The notes: generated by a model from the letters alone, not told the origin. A stretch of DNA of 64,000 bases from Curtobacterium sp. Leaf261 (GCF_001422205.1 NZ_LMMJ01000007.1:434870-498869), one strand, 5' to 3'. Positions 8,563 to 17,132 are shown, counted from the first letter of the stretch. Numbers and translations are program-made.

Positions 8563-9921
8563 ATGACGCCGTTGCAGGAACTCGAGACGGATCGACCCCG
8601 GGGTGCGCGGATCGGCGTCACGTCGGTGTGCTCAGCGCACCCGATGGTGCTGATCGCCGCCGTCGAGCAGGCGATCGCGGACGGTGGCGTCCTGCTGGTC
8701 GAGGCGACCTCGAACCAGGTCGACCAGTTCGGCGGGTACACCGGGATGCGCCCGGCCGACTTCCGCGACCTCGTGCTCGGGCTCGTCGACGACCGCGGGC
8801 TGCCGCGCGACCGCGTCGTCCTCGGCGGTGACCACCTCGGGCCGAACCGCTGGCAGGACGGCCCCTCCGAGACCGCGATGGCGCACGCGGAGACGCTCGT
8901 CGAGGCCTACGTCGCCGCCGGGTACACGAAGATCCACCTCGACTGCAGCATGTCGTGCGCCGACGACCCGGTGCCGATGACGAACGACCTCGCGGCCGGT
9001 CGCGCCGCGCGGCTGCTCGCCGTCGCCGAGCGGACCGCCGACCGCGTCGGCACGCAGGCCGACATCCGCTACGTGATCGGCACGGAGGTCCCGGTGCCGG
9101 GTGGTGCGCACGAGGAACTCGGGGCACTCGTCCCCACCTCGCCCGATGCGGCCCGCGCGACGATCGACGCGCACCGTCGGGCGATCGAGTCCGTCGGGCA
9201 CGCCGACGCCTGGAGCAGGATCATGGCGCTCGTCGTCCAGCCCGGTGTGGAGTTCGACCACCTCAAGGTCGTCGACTACCGTCCCGAGGCGACGCTCGAG
9301 CTCCAGCGGGTCGTCGAGTCCGAGCCGCACATGGTGTTCGAGGCGCACTCGACCGACTACCAGACCCCCGGGGCCCTGGCGACGCTCGTGCAGGACCACT
9401 GGGGCGTCCTCAAGGTCGGCCCCGGTCTGACCTTCGCCCTCCGCGAGGCACTGTTCGCCCTCGCCGCCATCGAGGACGAACTCATCCCCGCCGACCGTCG
9501 GTCCGACCTCGTCGCGACGATCGACCGCCGGATGCTCGCCGAACCGGCCCAGTGGGAGCGCTACTACCTCGGCGACCCGGACGAGCAGCGCATCGCCCGC
9601 CGCTACAGCTACAGCGACCGGATGCGCTACTACTGGCCGGACCCCGAGATCAGCGCCGCGGAGCAGCGGCTCCTCGACAACCTCGCCGCCGTGACGATCC
9701 CCGAACCGCTGGTCAGCCAGTGGCTGCCGGCGCAGTACGCCCGGGTTCGGGACGGCGTGCTCCCGGGCGACCCGGAGTCCCTCGTCGTCGACCGGGTCCG
9801 GGACGCGCTCCGTCCGTACTCCGCCGCATGCAATCCGCTCGCGGACACCACGTCGACTGCCGCGTCCACTGTCACCGCCACCGCCACCGCCACCACCGGG
9901 AGGACCCCCGCGCATGTCTGA
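8563..9921 (+). CDS. GatZ/KbaZ-like tagatose-bisphosphate aldolase non-catalytic subunit
   Basis: 452-residue member of the GatZ/KbaZ/AgaZ family. It begins with the typical GVTSVCSAHPMV and carries LGGDHLGPNRWQ and KIHLDCSMSCADD motifs of the TIM-barrel fold. The start at 8563 follows AAGGAGG with 8-bp spacing; ATG 8533 has no such site. Family members stabilise the KbaY/GatY aldolase or have been proposed to phosphorylate tagatose-6-phosphate. No catalytic KbaY/GatY gene is in the operon, so the second role or use of a distant aldolase is likely. The stop overlaps the AgaS start by 8 bases. Confidence 0.88.
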   Translation: MTPLQELETDRPRGARIGVTSVCSAHPMVLIAAVEQAIADGGVLLVEATSNQVDQFGGYTGMRPADFRDLVLGLVDDRGLPRDRVVLGGDHLGPNRWQDGPSETAMAHAETLVEAYVAAGYTKIHLDCSMSCADDPVPMTNDLAAGRAARLLAVAERTADRVGTQADIRYVIGTEVPVPGGAHEELGALVPTSPDAARATIDAHRRAIESVGHADAWSRIMALVVQPGVEFDHLKVVDYRPEATLELQRVVESEPHMVFEAHSTDYQTPGALATLVQDHWGVLKVGPGLTFALREALFALAAIEDELIPADRRSDLVATIDRRMLAEPAQWERYYLGDPDEQRIARRYSYSDRMRYYWPDPEISAAEQRLLDNLAAVTIPEPLVSQWLPAQYARVRDGVLPGDPESLVVDRVRDALRPYSAACNPLADTTSTAASTVTATATATTGRTPAHV

Positions 9922-11101
9922 CACCACCACCATCCCCCGGACGACACTCACGTCGATCACCGGCCAGGCGGGCGGCACCACCGCCGCGGAGATCGAACGA
10001 CAGCCCGAGGTGTGGCGCACCGTCGTGGCGAACAACACCCTCCGTCGCGACGAGATCGACGCCTTCCTGGCACCGTTCGCCGGCGGCTCGGGCCGGGTCG
10101 TCCTCGCCGGGGCCGGTACCTCGGCCTTCGTCGGATCGGTCCTCGCACCCGCGCTCACCCGGCGGCTCGGACGTCGCGTCGAGGCGCTCGCCATCACCGA
10201 CATCGTCTCGAACCCCCGCGAGTGCTTCGGCGAGGACGTCCCGACGCTGCTCGTGTCCTTCGCCCGGAGCGGCGACAGCCCGGAGAGCCTCGCCGCGACC
10301 CGACTCGCCGACCAGGTCCTGACCGACGTGCGACACCTCGTGATCACCTGCTCCGAGCAGGGGGCGCTGTTCGCGGCACACGCGGACCGGGCCGACTCGC
10401 TGACCATCGCGATCCCGTCGGCGAACGACCAGGGCTTCGCGATGACCTCGAGCTTCTCCGGCATGCTCGTGGCCGCCTGGTCGGCCTTCGTCCCCGACGC
10501 CGTCGTCGCGATCGAGCGCGTCGCGGTGGCCGCGGAACGGATCCTCGCCGAGCGCGTCGACGACATCGTCGCGCTCGCCGCCCGGGGTCGCGACCGCATC
10601 GTCTACCTCGGCAGCGGTCCGCTCGCCGGCCTCGCCAGGGAGTCCGCGCTGAAGCTCCTCGAGCTCACGGCAGGCTCGGTCGTGACGTATTTCGACACGG
10701 CGCTCGGGTTCCGGCACGGACCGAAGGCGATCCTGGACGACGACACGCTCGCCGTGGTGTTCACCTCGGGCGACGCCTACACGCGCCAGTACGACGACGA
10801 CATCGTCGCCGAGCTCCGTGGCGCGATCGGCGACGAGGACGTGCTGGTGCTGACGCCCGGCGGGCAGGCCGAGCGCACGACCGATGTCGAGCAGGAGTGG
10901 CCCGTCGGCGTCCAGGACGTCGACGATGCACTCCTCGCGCTGCCGTACGTCGTCGTGGCCCAGATCGTGGGCCTCGCCTACTCGCTGCGCCTCGGCCTCA
11001 CCCCGGACAACCCGTTCCCGGGCAACGAGGTGAACCGCGTCGTCCAGGGCGTCACGGTGCACCCGCTCCCGGACGTCCCCGACACCGCGGACCGGTCGTG
11101 A
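9914..11101 (+). CDS. agaS: AgaS-like SIS-domain sugar isomerase/deaminase
   Basis: 395-residue protein with tandem sugar-isomerase (SIS) domains (about residues 40-190 and 205-355). Motifs: GRVVLAGAGTSAFVG, SFARSGDSPESLA, and the second-domain GSGPLAGLARESALKLLEL with LGFRHGPKAI. These match AgaS, the galactosamine-6-phosphate deaminase/isomerase that yields tagatose-6-phosphate. It overlaps the GatZ-like gene upstream, and its stop overlaps the GTG start of the kinase (GTGA 11098-11101), indicating strict co-expression. GlmS/FrlB-type alternatives are less likely because the C-terminal extension with GLTPDNPFPGNEVNRVVQGV is AgaS-like. Confidence 0.85.
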   Translation: MSDTTTIPRTTLTSITGQAGGTTAAEIERQPEVWRTVVANNTLRRDEIDAFLAPFAGGSGRVVLAGAGTSAFVGSVLAPALTRRLGRRVEALAITDIVSNPRECFGEDVPTLLVSFARSGDSPESLAATRLADQVLTDVRHLVITCSEQGALFAAHADRADSLTIAIPSANDQGFAMTSSFSGMLVAAWSAFVPDAVVAIERVAVAAERILAERVDDIVALAARGRDRIVYLGSGPLAGLARESALKLLELTAGSVVTYFDTALGFRHGPKAILDDDTLAVVFTSGDAYTRQYDDDIVAELRGAIGDEDVLVLTPGGQAERTTDVEQEWPVGVQDVDDALLALPYVVVAQIVGLAYSLRLGLTPDNPFPGNEVNRVVQGVTVHPLPDVPDTADRS

Positions 11102-12066
11102 GCCGGTTCCTCGGCGTCGACGGCGGCGGGACCAAGACGGCGTTCATCCTCATCGACGACAGCGGCACGGTGCTCGCCGAGACCCGCCAGCCGAGCTGCT
11201 ACTACTTCAGCGAGGGGATCGGTCTCGTGCACCGGGTCCTCGAGGCCGGCATCCGCGAGGTCTGTGCGGCCGCCGGGATCGCACCCGGCGACGTCGATCG
11301 CTCGTTCTTCGGCATCCCGAGCTACGGCGAGGTGAGCGGCGACGTCGCCGAACTCGATGCGATCCCCGCCCGGGTCCTCGGGCATGACCGGTACTCCGTG
11401 GACAACGACATGGTCTGCGGGTTCGCCGGCTCCCTCGCGGGGTCGGACGGCGTCAACGTGATCAGCGGCACGGGCTCGATGACCTACGGCGAGCGCAACG
11501 GCCAGGGCATGCGCATCGGCGGATGGGGTGAGCTGTTCGGCGACGAGGGGTCGGCCTACTGGGTCGCGGTCCGCGGCCTGAACGCGTACAGCAGGATGAG
11601 CGACGGCCGAGCCCCGCGTGGCGCGCTCTACGACCTCGTGCGCGAACGGCTCGACATCACCACGGACCTCGATGCCGTGGACGTGGTGCTCGGCCGGTGG
11701 CAGAGCGACCGCAGCGCCGTGGCGGACCTCGCACGCGTCGTCGTCCGGGCAGCCGACGCCGGTGACCCCGTCGCGACCGGCATCCTGCACGACGCCGTCG
11801 ACGAGCTCGTCCTCCTGGTGACCACGACCGTCGACACCCTCGGCTTCGCCGCGGACGAGACCGTCCCCGTCTCGTACTCCGGCGGTCTCTTCGCCGCGGA
11901 CTCGGTGCGCGACGGGTTCCGGACCGCCCTCGGCCGGGCGGTGCCGAACGCGGAACTGCGGACGCCGCGGCTCGACCCGGTCGCCGGGGCCGCGATCTCC
12001 GCCGCCAAGCAGAACACCACTCCACTCCGCGACGCCGCCCTCACGCGGCTGGCACAGCAGCGCTGA
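11098..12066 (+). CDS. BadF/BadG/BcrA/BcrD-type ATPase, probable amino-sugar kinase
   Basis: 322-residue sugar kinase of the ASKHA fold, related to N-acetylglucosamine kinases. The phosphate-1 motif FLGVDGGGTKTAF is at residues 4-16. NVISGTGSMTYG and GWGELFGDEGSAYW form phosphate-2 and the sugar-binding region, and SYSGGLFAADSV the adenosine motif. The GTG start at 11098 overlaps the AgaS stop by four bases; the frame is open further upstream only in the AgaS shadow frame. Inferred role: phosphorylating the incoming (galacto)hexosamine before AgaS. Confidence 0.85.
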   Translation: MSRFLGVDGGGTKTAFILIDDSGTVLAETRQPSCYYFSEGIGLVHRVLEAGIREVCAAAGIAPGDVDRSFFGIPSYGEVSGDVAELDAIPARVLGHDRYSVDNDMVCGFAGSLAGSDGVNVISGTGSMTYGERNGQGMRIGGWGELFGDEGSAYWVAVRGLNAYSRMSDGRAPRGALYDLVRERLDITTDLDAVDVVLGRWQSDRSAVADLARVVVRAADAGDPVATGILHDAVDELVLLVTTTVDTLGFAADETVPVSYSGGLFAADSVRDGFRTALGRAVPNAELRTPRLDPVAGAAISAAKQNTTPLRDAALTRLAQQR

Positions 12067-12119
12067 CACCCGTCGGCACACACCGAACCCGAACAACGAA
12101 CTCAACGAGGAGATCACCC

Positions 12120-13091
12120 ATGCGCACCCGAAGCTGGATCGTCTACGCCGCACTGCTCGTGCTCTTCTGGGGGGTGTGGGGCGCGTTCTCGTCCGCACCC
12201 ACGACCCTCTACGGGTACCCGGACGACATGGTCTACGTCATCTGGGCGGTGATGATGCTCATCCCCGCGGCCTTCGTGCTCCGCGGCCAGAAGTTCGACC
12301 GGCGGCCCCGCGCGGCGGTCTACGGCCTCATCGTCGGGCTCACCGGTGCCGGCGGACAGCTCATCCTGTTCCACGCCCTGACCATCGGACCGGCGTACCT
12401 GATCTTCCCGATCGTCTCGATCTCGCCCGCGATCACCGTCCTCATGGCCGTGGCGTTCCTCCGCGAACGGATCACGAAGCTCGCCGTGGTCGGACTCGTG
12501 GCCGCCATGGTCGCCATCGTGCTGTTCAGCATCACCGGCTCGGGTGACGCGACGACGAAGGGTCCGTGGCTCATGCTCGCGATCCTCGTCTGCATCGCCT
12601 GGGGCGTGCAGGCGTTCTTCATGCGGAAGGCCGCCACCATCGGTGTGAACGACGCCACGACCTTCGGGTGGATGGCGATCAGCGGACTCGTGCTCGTGCC
12701 CTTCGCGATCTGGGGCATGGGCGGACTCCCGCTCGATGCTCCGTGGCAGGCGCCGACACTGACCGCGGGCACACAGCTGCTCAACGCCGTCGGTGCACTG
12801 TTCCTCGTGATGGCACTCAGCCGCGGCAAGGCGTCGATCGTCTCGCCGACCACGAACGCCCTCGCGCCCGTGCTGACGATCATCGTCTCGCTCATCGCCT
12901 ACCAGACCCTGCCGACCGTGTGGGGCACGATCGGGATCGTCCTCGCGCTCGTCGGGTCGACGCTCATGGTCTACGCCGACGAACGACGCGGTGAGGCGCC
13001 GACGCCGGCGGTCGGCCTCGATGAACCCGATGCGCTCCGCGATCGCGCGAGCGCGACCCCCGCGCGGGGTCAGGACGTCGGCAGCCGCTGA
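12120..13091 (+). CDS. DMT-superfamily (EamA-like) permease
   Basis: 323-residue integral membrane protein with about ten hydrophobic segments in two EamA-type halves (first at residues 7-22; later SISPAITVLMAVAFLRERITK and SPTTNALAPVLTIIVSLIAY). A GAGGAG ribosome site precedes the ATG at 12120. It lies 53 bp after the kinase gene in the same direction, so it is probably the uptake system of the amino-sugar operon. The hydrophilic C-terminal 35 residues are cytosolic and variable. Confidence 0.85.
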   Translation: MRTRSWIVYAALLVLFWGVWGAFSSAPTTLYGYPDDMVYVIWAVMMLIPAAFVLRGQKFDRRPRAAVYGLIVGLTGAGGQLILFHALTIGPAYLIFPIVSISPAITVLMAVAFLRERITKLAVVGLVAAMVAIVLFSITGSGDATTKGPWLMLAILVCIAWGVQAFFMRKAATIGVNDATTFGWMAISGLVLVPFAIWGMGGLPLDAPWQAPTLTAGTQLLNAVGALFLVMALSRGKASIVSPTTNALAPVLTIIVSLIAYQTLPTVWGTIGIVLALVGSTLMVYADERRGEAPTPAVGLDEPDALRDRASATPARGQDVGSR

Positions 13092-13106
13092 CGACACGGT
13101 CCGGAT

Positions 13107-13154
13107 GCCGGACGGGAGGCACGGGGCGGGCTCGCACCGTGCCTCCCGTCCGGC
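13107..13154. repeat. Dispersed palindromic repeat, family 1 (perfect hairpin)
   Basis: Perfect 18-bp arms (13107-13124 and 13137-13154, core GGACGGGAGGCACGG) around a 12-nt loop, between the converging DMT permease and TetR genes. It is the cleanest copy of the family and probably also terminates transcription from both sides. Confidence 0.85.
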
Positions 13155-13207
13155 AACGCACCGGTCCGCGCCCCGGTCTGTGCGTCTGTCCGTGCGTCTG
13201 TCCGCAC

Positions 13208-13876
13208 CTACGCCGAGTCCACTCGGCTCAGGTGCACCATCGCCGAGTAGAGCTGCGCGTCCGTCATCGGCGGCTCCGCGATCGGGTGCGCCCGCTCGGC
13301 GCGGTAGGCGTCCAGCATGAGGTGGAGCTGGCGGCGCCAGGCGTCGGGTGCCGTGGTGCTCGTCGCGTCGATCATCCGGCCGTTCGACCAGATCAGGTTG
13401 ACGATGTCCGCGCGGGCCAGGTCGCTGCGCACCCGTCCGGCGTCCTGCGCGCGGGTGAGCACCTCGTCGATCTGGTCGCACATCCGGTCGTGGACGCGTT
13501 CGGTCTCGGCGTTGCCGGGGAACCGCCTGGACAGGAAGTCGTTGAAGCCCCGGTCCCCCGCCTGGACGCGGAAGAGGTTCTCGAGGTAGGTGACGAAGCC
13601 CTCCCAGGGGTCCTCCACACGGAGCGCCGCGTCGGCTCCGTCGAGGAAGTCCTGCAGTCGTGGTTCGAACGCGGCGGACAGCAGGTCGAGCCGCGTCGGG
13701 AAGTGCCGGTACAGCGTGCCGATCGCGACCCCGGCGTCACGGGCGATGCGCTCGAGCGATGCGTCGACACCGTGGACCGCGAACTCCTGCTGCGCCGCCG
13801 CGACGAGCCGTGTTCGGCGTTCCCGGGCGTCGCGTCGGAGCGGCGTCCCGGTCTGCTGCACCACCTCGCTGCTCAT
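13208..13876 (-). CDS. TetR-family transcriptional regulator
   Basis: 222-residue regulator. The N-terminal TetR helix-turn-helix is clear: TRLVAAAQQEFAVHGVDASLERIARDAGVAIGTLY split as turn and recognition helix at about residues 20-60 (GTLYRHFPTRLDLLSA). The helical C-terminal ligand-binding domain is of the common TetR_C size. It is divergent from the NADP-dependent reductase gene at 13992, with a perfect 21-bp hairpin between them, so the reductase is its most likely target. Confidence 0.9.
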   Translation of the reverse strand: MSSEVVQQTGTPLRRDARERRTRLVAAAQQEFAVHGVDASLERIARDAGVAIGTLYRHFPTRLDLLSAAFEPRLQDFLDGADAALRVEDPWEGFVTYLENLFRVQAGDRGFNDFLSRRFPGNAETERVHDRMCDQIDEVLTRAQDAGRVRSDLARADIVNLIWSNGRMIDATSTTAPDAWRRQLHLMLDAYRAERAHPIAEPPMTDAQLYSAMVHLSRVDSA

Positions 13877-13909
13877 CCCGAGAATCTACCGCGATGACCC
13901 GGGAATAAC

Positions 13910-13957
13910 GTGAGGCACCCCTCCGGTTGTCGATGAACAACCGGAGGGGTGCCTCAC
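13910..13957. promoter_or_regulatory. Perfect 21-bp inverted repeat in divergent intergenic region
   Basis: Arms at 13910-13930 and 13937-13957 are perfectly complementary (start GTGAGGCACCCCTCC) with a 6-nt loop CGATGA. It lies 34 bp from the tetR start and 34 bp from the reductase start. It is too long for a usual TetR operator alone; it could be an operator, a cruciform or an RNA hairpin in the leader. Confidence 0.6.
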
Positions 13958-13991
13958 CTTGACGCTCCACGGTCGACAGGAAGAGACCGTT

Positions 13992-14609
13992 ATGACGACC
14001 ATCAGCATCATCGGATCAGGCTCCATGGCCGAGGCCATCGGGACCCGTGCCGCAGCGCACGGCCACACCGTCGAGATCCTCGGCCGCACCCGCTCCAAGG
14101 CCGAGGCCCTCGCCGAACGGATCGGCCACGGCGCGACCGTCGGGGAGTACGGCGCACGGCCCGCCGGCGACATCGTGGTCGTCGCCGTCCTGTTCGCCGA
14201 CGCCGTGGCCGTGGTCTCGCACTTCGGCGACGCGCTCGCGGGCAAGGTCCTCGTGGACATCACCAACCCGTTCACCGCCGACGCGTCGGGCGTCGTCACC
14301 GGGCCGGGCGACTCGGTGTCGCACCGGATCCTCGCCGCGGCACCCGAGGGGACCCACGTCGTCAAGGCCTTCAACACGGTCTTCGGCGGGGTCATCGCGC
14401 GCGACGAGCCCCTCGACGCGCTCTTCGCCGGGGACGACGATGCCGCCAAGGCACAGGTCGCGGAGTTCCTGTCGAGCATGGGCATGCGCCCGCGCGACGC
14501 CGGCGGGCTCGGGATGGCGTACGCCCTCGAGTGGGCCGGGATCCTGCTCGTCGGTGTGGCCGCGAACGGTGCGGGCTTCGACGCCGCGCTGTCCGTCGAC
14601 GTCCCGTGA
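13992..14609 (+). CDS. NADP(H)-binding F420-dependent-reductase-like oxidoreductase
   Basis: 205-residue Rossmann-fold protein of the NADPH:F420 oxidoreductase / dinucleotide-reductase family. The fingerprint SIIGSGSMAEAIGTRAAAHG is at the N-terminus, with LGRTRSKAEAL after the second strand. The signature VDITNPF and VVKAFNTVFGG motifs follow. The ATG at 13992 has AGGAAGAG upstream. It is monocistronic, followed by two family-1 hairpins, and divergent from the TetR gene. Actual use of F420 is not certain. Confidence 0.85.
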   Translation: MTTISIIGSGSMAEAIGTRAAAHGHTVEILGRTRSKAEALAERIGHGATVGEYGARPAGDIVVVAVLFADAVAVVSHFGDALAGKVLVDITNPFTADASGVVTGPGDSVSHRILAAAPEGTHVVKAFNTVFGGVIARDEPLDALFAGDDDAAKAQVAEFLSSMGMRPRDAGGLGMAYALEWAGILLVGVAANGAGFDAALSVDVP

Positions 14610-14658
14610 CCGGGATGCGGTGACGCGGGTGTGGTGACGCGGGTGCCCTCCGGCACCG

Positions 14659-14708
14659 TTCCGGACGGGAGGCGCGGTGCGGGCTGGCACCGTGCCTCCC
14701 GTCCGGAA
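14659..14708. repeat. Dispersed palindromic repeat, family 1 (tandem copy a)
   Basis: 22-bp arms (14659-14680 and 14687-14708) with a single G-T wobble and a 6-nt loop GGGCTG. It lies between the converging reductase and FAD-oxidase genes and is followed 5 bp later by a second copy. Confidence 0.85.
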
Positions 14709-14713
14709 CCGCA

Positions 14714-14762
14714 CAGTCGGGAGGCACGGTGCGGGCTGGCACCGCGCCTCCCGTCCGGCTGC
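14714..14762. repeat. Dispersed palindromic repeat, family 1 (tandem copy b)
   Basis: Second adjacent copy with CGGGAGGCACGGTGC paired to GCACCGCGCCTCCCG and the same GGGCTG loop as copy a; its outer stem has mismatches. It ends 10 bp before the stop of the FAD oxidase and may act as its terminator. Confidence 0.8.
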
Positions 14763-14772
14763 AGCAGGCTCG

Positions 14773-16332
14773 TCAGAGCCAGTGCGGTTGCGACAGCAGT
14801 CCGTCCGGGTCCGCGCCCTGCGCGATGCTCCGGAGTCGCGACGTGTTGTCGCCGAAGTACGCGGACACGTCGGTGATGCTCGCATCGCAGTAGTTCGCGT
14901 ATGCCGACGTCCCCCAGACCGGCTGCATCGCCGCACGGAAGCCGCGGACGTACGTGTCGAACGGTGCCGGGTCGGCGCCGTTCGCGAAGGTCGCCGTGTA
15001 CTGCACCGTCCAGAGCGCAGACCGCCACGGGAAGGCCGTGTCCGTCGTGCCGACCGTGCCGACCACGCCCCCGAGCGCATCGAGGGAGACGCCGCCCTCC
15101 ACGAGGCCGTGCACCGACGAGGCCTGCTCGACCTGGGTGAGCACCGTCTGGATCTGCGCGGCGCTGAGCTGCTGCGAGCCGATCGCGGACGTGGCGGACT
15201 CGGACACCCGCTTGCCCGAGCCGGCCTCGGCGCGCATGGCGTCCGCGTAGCTCGACTCGGTCGCGACGTGCGAGGTCGGCTCGGTGCCGACGTCCGCGAT
15301 GAACCCGTCGACCGAGGCGTCCGCGCCGCTCTTCGGCCCGGTCCAGGTGCCGGCCACCGTAACGACCGGACCGTCGGCGTGCCGGGAGCCGGCGAGGAGC
15401 TTCAGCGACGACCAGAGCCGGTCGTCCGCGGTCGGCGCCCACCGCTGCCACGCCGCGACCACGTCGGCCGCGGCGGACCACGGGAACGTCAGGGCGAACA
15501 CCAGGACCTCGGGCGCCGCCTGCGTGCGGAACGTCATCGAGGTCACCACGCCCGCGCTGGCACCGCCCCCGCCCTGCGCCGCCCAGAACAGGTCCTGGTC
15601 CTGCTGCGCCGATGCCTCGTGCACTCGGCCGTCGGCGGTGACGACCGTGACGGCGGTCAGCTGGTCGCACGTCAGGCCGAACGACCGCACGAGGACCCCG
15701 ACGCCGCCGCCGAGGGTCAGTCCCCCGATGCCGACGGTGGCGCACGACCCGGCTCCGATGGCCCTGCCCTTCTCGGCGAGGTGCTCGTACACGTCGAGGA
15801 GCTGGGCGCCGGGGCCGATGGTCACCGCGGTGCCGTCGTCGCTCAGCTCGACGGTGTCGAGGTCCGCGGTGCTGATCACGAGCGACCTCGGGACGCCGGT
15901 GCCCGGGGCGCCGCCCGCTGACCAGCCCGTGTAGGAGTGGCCTCCGGAGCGGAGGGCGACGTGGGTCTTCGTGTTCCGGGCGAACGCGAGGCCGGCCACG
16001 ACGTCGTCCGCGTTCGCCGCACGGAGGATCGCCCGCGGGTCCGCGTCGTCGAAGCGCGGGTTCCGGAGCACCCTGGCGTCGTCCCAGCCCGTCGCGCCCG
16101 GACGGAGGAGCGCGCCCTTGGTCGCGGCGGCGAGCTCGGACCACGAGGTCGGGCCCGTCCCGGTGCTGGTGCCGGGGCTGATACTCGTGCTGGTACCGGT
16201 TCCTGTGCTGGTCGCTGTCGGTCGCCCGGCGGACGCATCGTCCGAGCAGGCGGCGAGCGCTCCGGCAACGGTTGCACCGACACCGCCGGCGATGAGGGAG
16301 CGGCGGGTCAGGGCGTGGTGGTTCGGCTGCAC
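14773..16332 (-). CDS. Tat-exported FAD-linked oxidase (berberine-bridge type)
   Basis: 519-residue secreted flavoprotein. The N-terminus has a twin-arginine motif TRRSLIAGG followed by a hydrophobic stretch and ACSDD, then a Thr/Ser/Gly-rich linker to about residue 60. The FAD_binding_4 domain includes RSGGHSYTGWS (likely histidyl-FAD) and GSCATVGIGGLTLGGGVG (likely cysteinyl-FAD), so bicovalent FAD is plausible. The BBE C-terminus ends NYCDASITDVSAYFG...RLRSIAQGADPDGLL. It probably oxidises sugars or other alcohols outside the cytoplasm. The linker is encoded by short GTGCTGGTACC-type repeats. Confidence 0.88.
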   Translation of the reverse strand: MQPNHHALTRRSLIAGGVGATVAGALAACSDDASAGRPTATSTGTGTSTSISPGTSTGTGPTSWSELAAATKGALLRPGATGWDDARVLRNPRFDDADPRAILRAANADDVVAGLAFARNTKTHVALRSGGHSYTGWSAGGAPGTGVPRSLVISTADLDTVELSDDGTAVTIGPGAQLLDVYEHLAEKGRAIGAGSCATVGIGGLTLGGGVGVLVRSFGLTCDQLTAVTVVTADGRVHEASAQQDQDLFWAAQGGGGASAGVVTSMTFRTQAAPEVLVFALTFPWSAAADVVAAWQRWAPTADDRLWSSLKLLAGSRHADGPVVTVAGTWTGPKSGADASVDGFIADVGTEPTSHVATESSYADAMRAEAGSGKRVSESATSAIGSQQLSAAQIQTVLTQVEQASSVHGLVEGGVSLDALGGVVGTVGTTDTAFPWRSALWTVQYTATFANGADPAPFDTYVRGFRAAMQPVWGTSAYANYCDASITDVSAYFGDNTSRLRSIAQGADPDGLLSQPHWL

Positions 16333-16345
16333 GGGTTCGTGTCTA

Positions 16346-16410
16346 CTCCCGCTCGTGTGGCCGCTCCCGCGTGTGGCCGCTCCCGCTCGTGTGGCCGCTC
16401 CCGCGTGTGG
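16346..16410. repeat. 34-bp tandem repeat, two copies
   Basis: Unit at 16346-16379 repeated at 16380-16410 (last three bases diverged), each made of two GTGTGGCCGCTCCCGC sub-repeats. It lies in the spacer upstream of both the FAD oxidase and the acetyltransferase, so it could alter promoter spacing. Confidence 0.8.
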
Positions 16411-16469
16411 ATGTCGAGGTCCGGCGGGACCACCCCATATCGTGGTGGCGTGCAGACACGGCGACGACG

Positions 16470-16958
16470 ATGAGCATGAACGGGCCCGGGCCCGTCGACG
16501 AGTCGTGGTCGTTCACCGTCGACGTCACACCGTTCGACTCCGAGGACGCCATGCGGCTCCGTGCGGCGGCACGCGTCGAGACCGACGGCATCGTCGGTCA
16601 GCGTTCCGACTTCGGCACGGAGCTCACCGCCCCGATGCTCGCGACGCACTTCGTCGCCCACGACCGGTTCGGCACGCCGCTCGGCTGCGGTGGTCTCGCG
16701 TCCGTCGGTGACGGCGTGTACGAGATCCGGCGGCTCTACGTGCGCTCTGACATGCGGACGCACGGGGTCGGCAGCGAGATCCTCCGACGGCTCGAGATCG
16801 TCGCGTCCGAGCTCGGTGCGCCGGCCGTCGTCTACGAGACCGCGCCGCAGATGCTCCGCGCGCTCGAGTTCTTCGAGCACCGGGGGTACCACCGCATCGC
16901 GCTGTGGGGGCCGTACGTGGCGAGTCCGTTCTCGGTGGCGCTCGCGAAGACATTCTGA
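16470..16958 (+). CDS. GNAT-family N-acetyltransferase
   Basis: 162-residue single-domain acetyltransferase. The acetyl-CoA binding motif A is readable as IRRLYVRSDMRTHGVGSEILRRL with the R-x-x-G-x-G/A pattern at about residues 83-105. It is followed by the beta-bulge ALEFFEHRGYHRIALWG near the C-terminus. The start at 16470 is the first ATG after in-frame stops in the competing GTG frame. The substrate cannot be told. Confidence 0.85.
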   Translation: MSMNGPGPVDESWSFTVDVTPFDSEDAMRLRAAARVETDGIVGQRSDFGTELTAPMLATHFVAHDRFGTPLGCGGLASVGDGVYEIRRLYVRSDMRTHGVGSEILRRLEIVASELGAPAVVYETAPQMLRALEFFEHRGYHRIALWGPYVASPFSVALAKTF

Positions 16959-17132
16959 CCGTTCCGCGCCGATGGGCCTCAGCCCGTGCGTGTGCTGGAG
17001 GGTGACGACACCGCCACCGCGCGAGGCGACGGGCGGAGAACGCATGGCTGAACGAAGGCTGCGAACGACGCCCGGACGGTCGGTACCTTCGATTCACGCG
17101 CAAGAGGTGTGCGAAGGACGAAAGGAACGATC

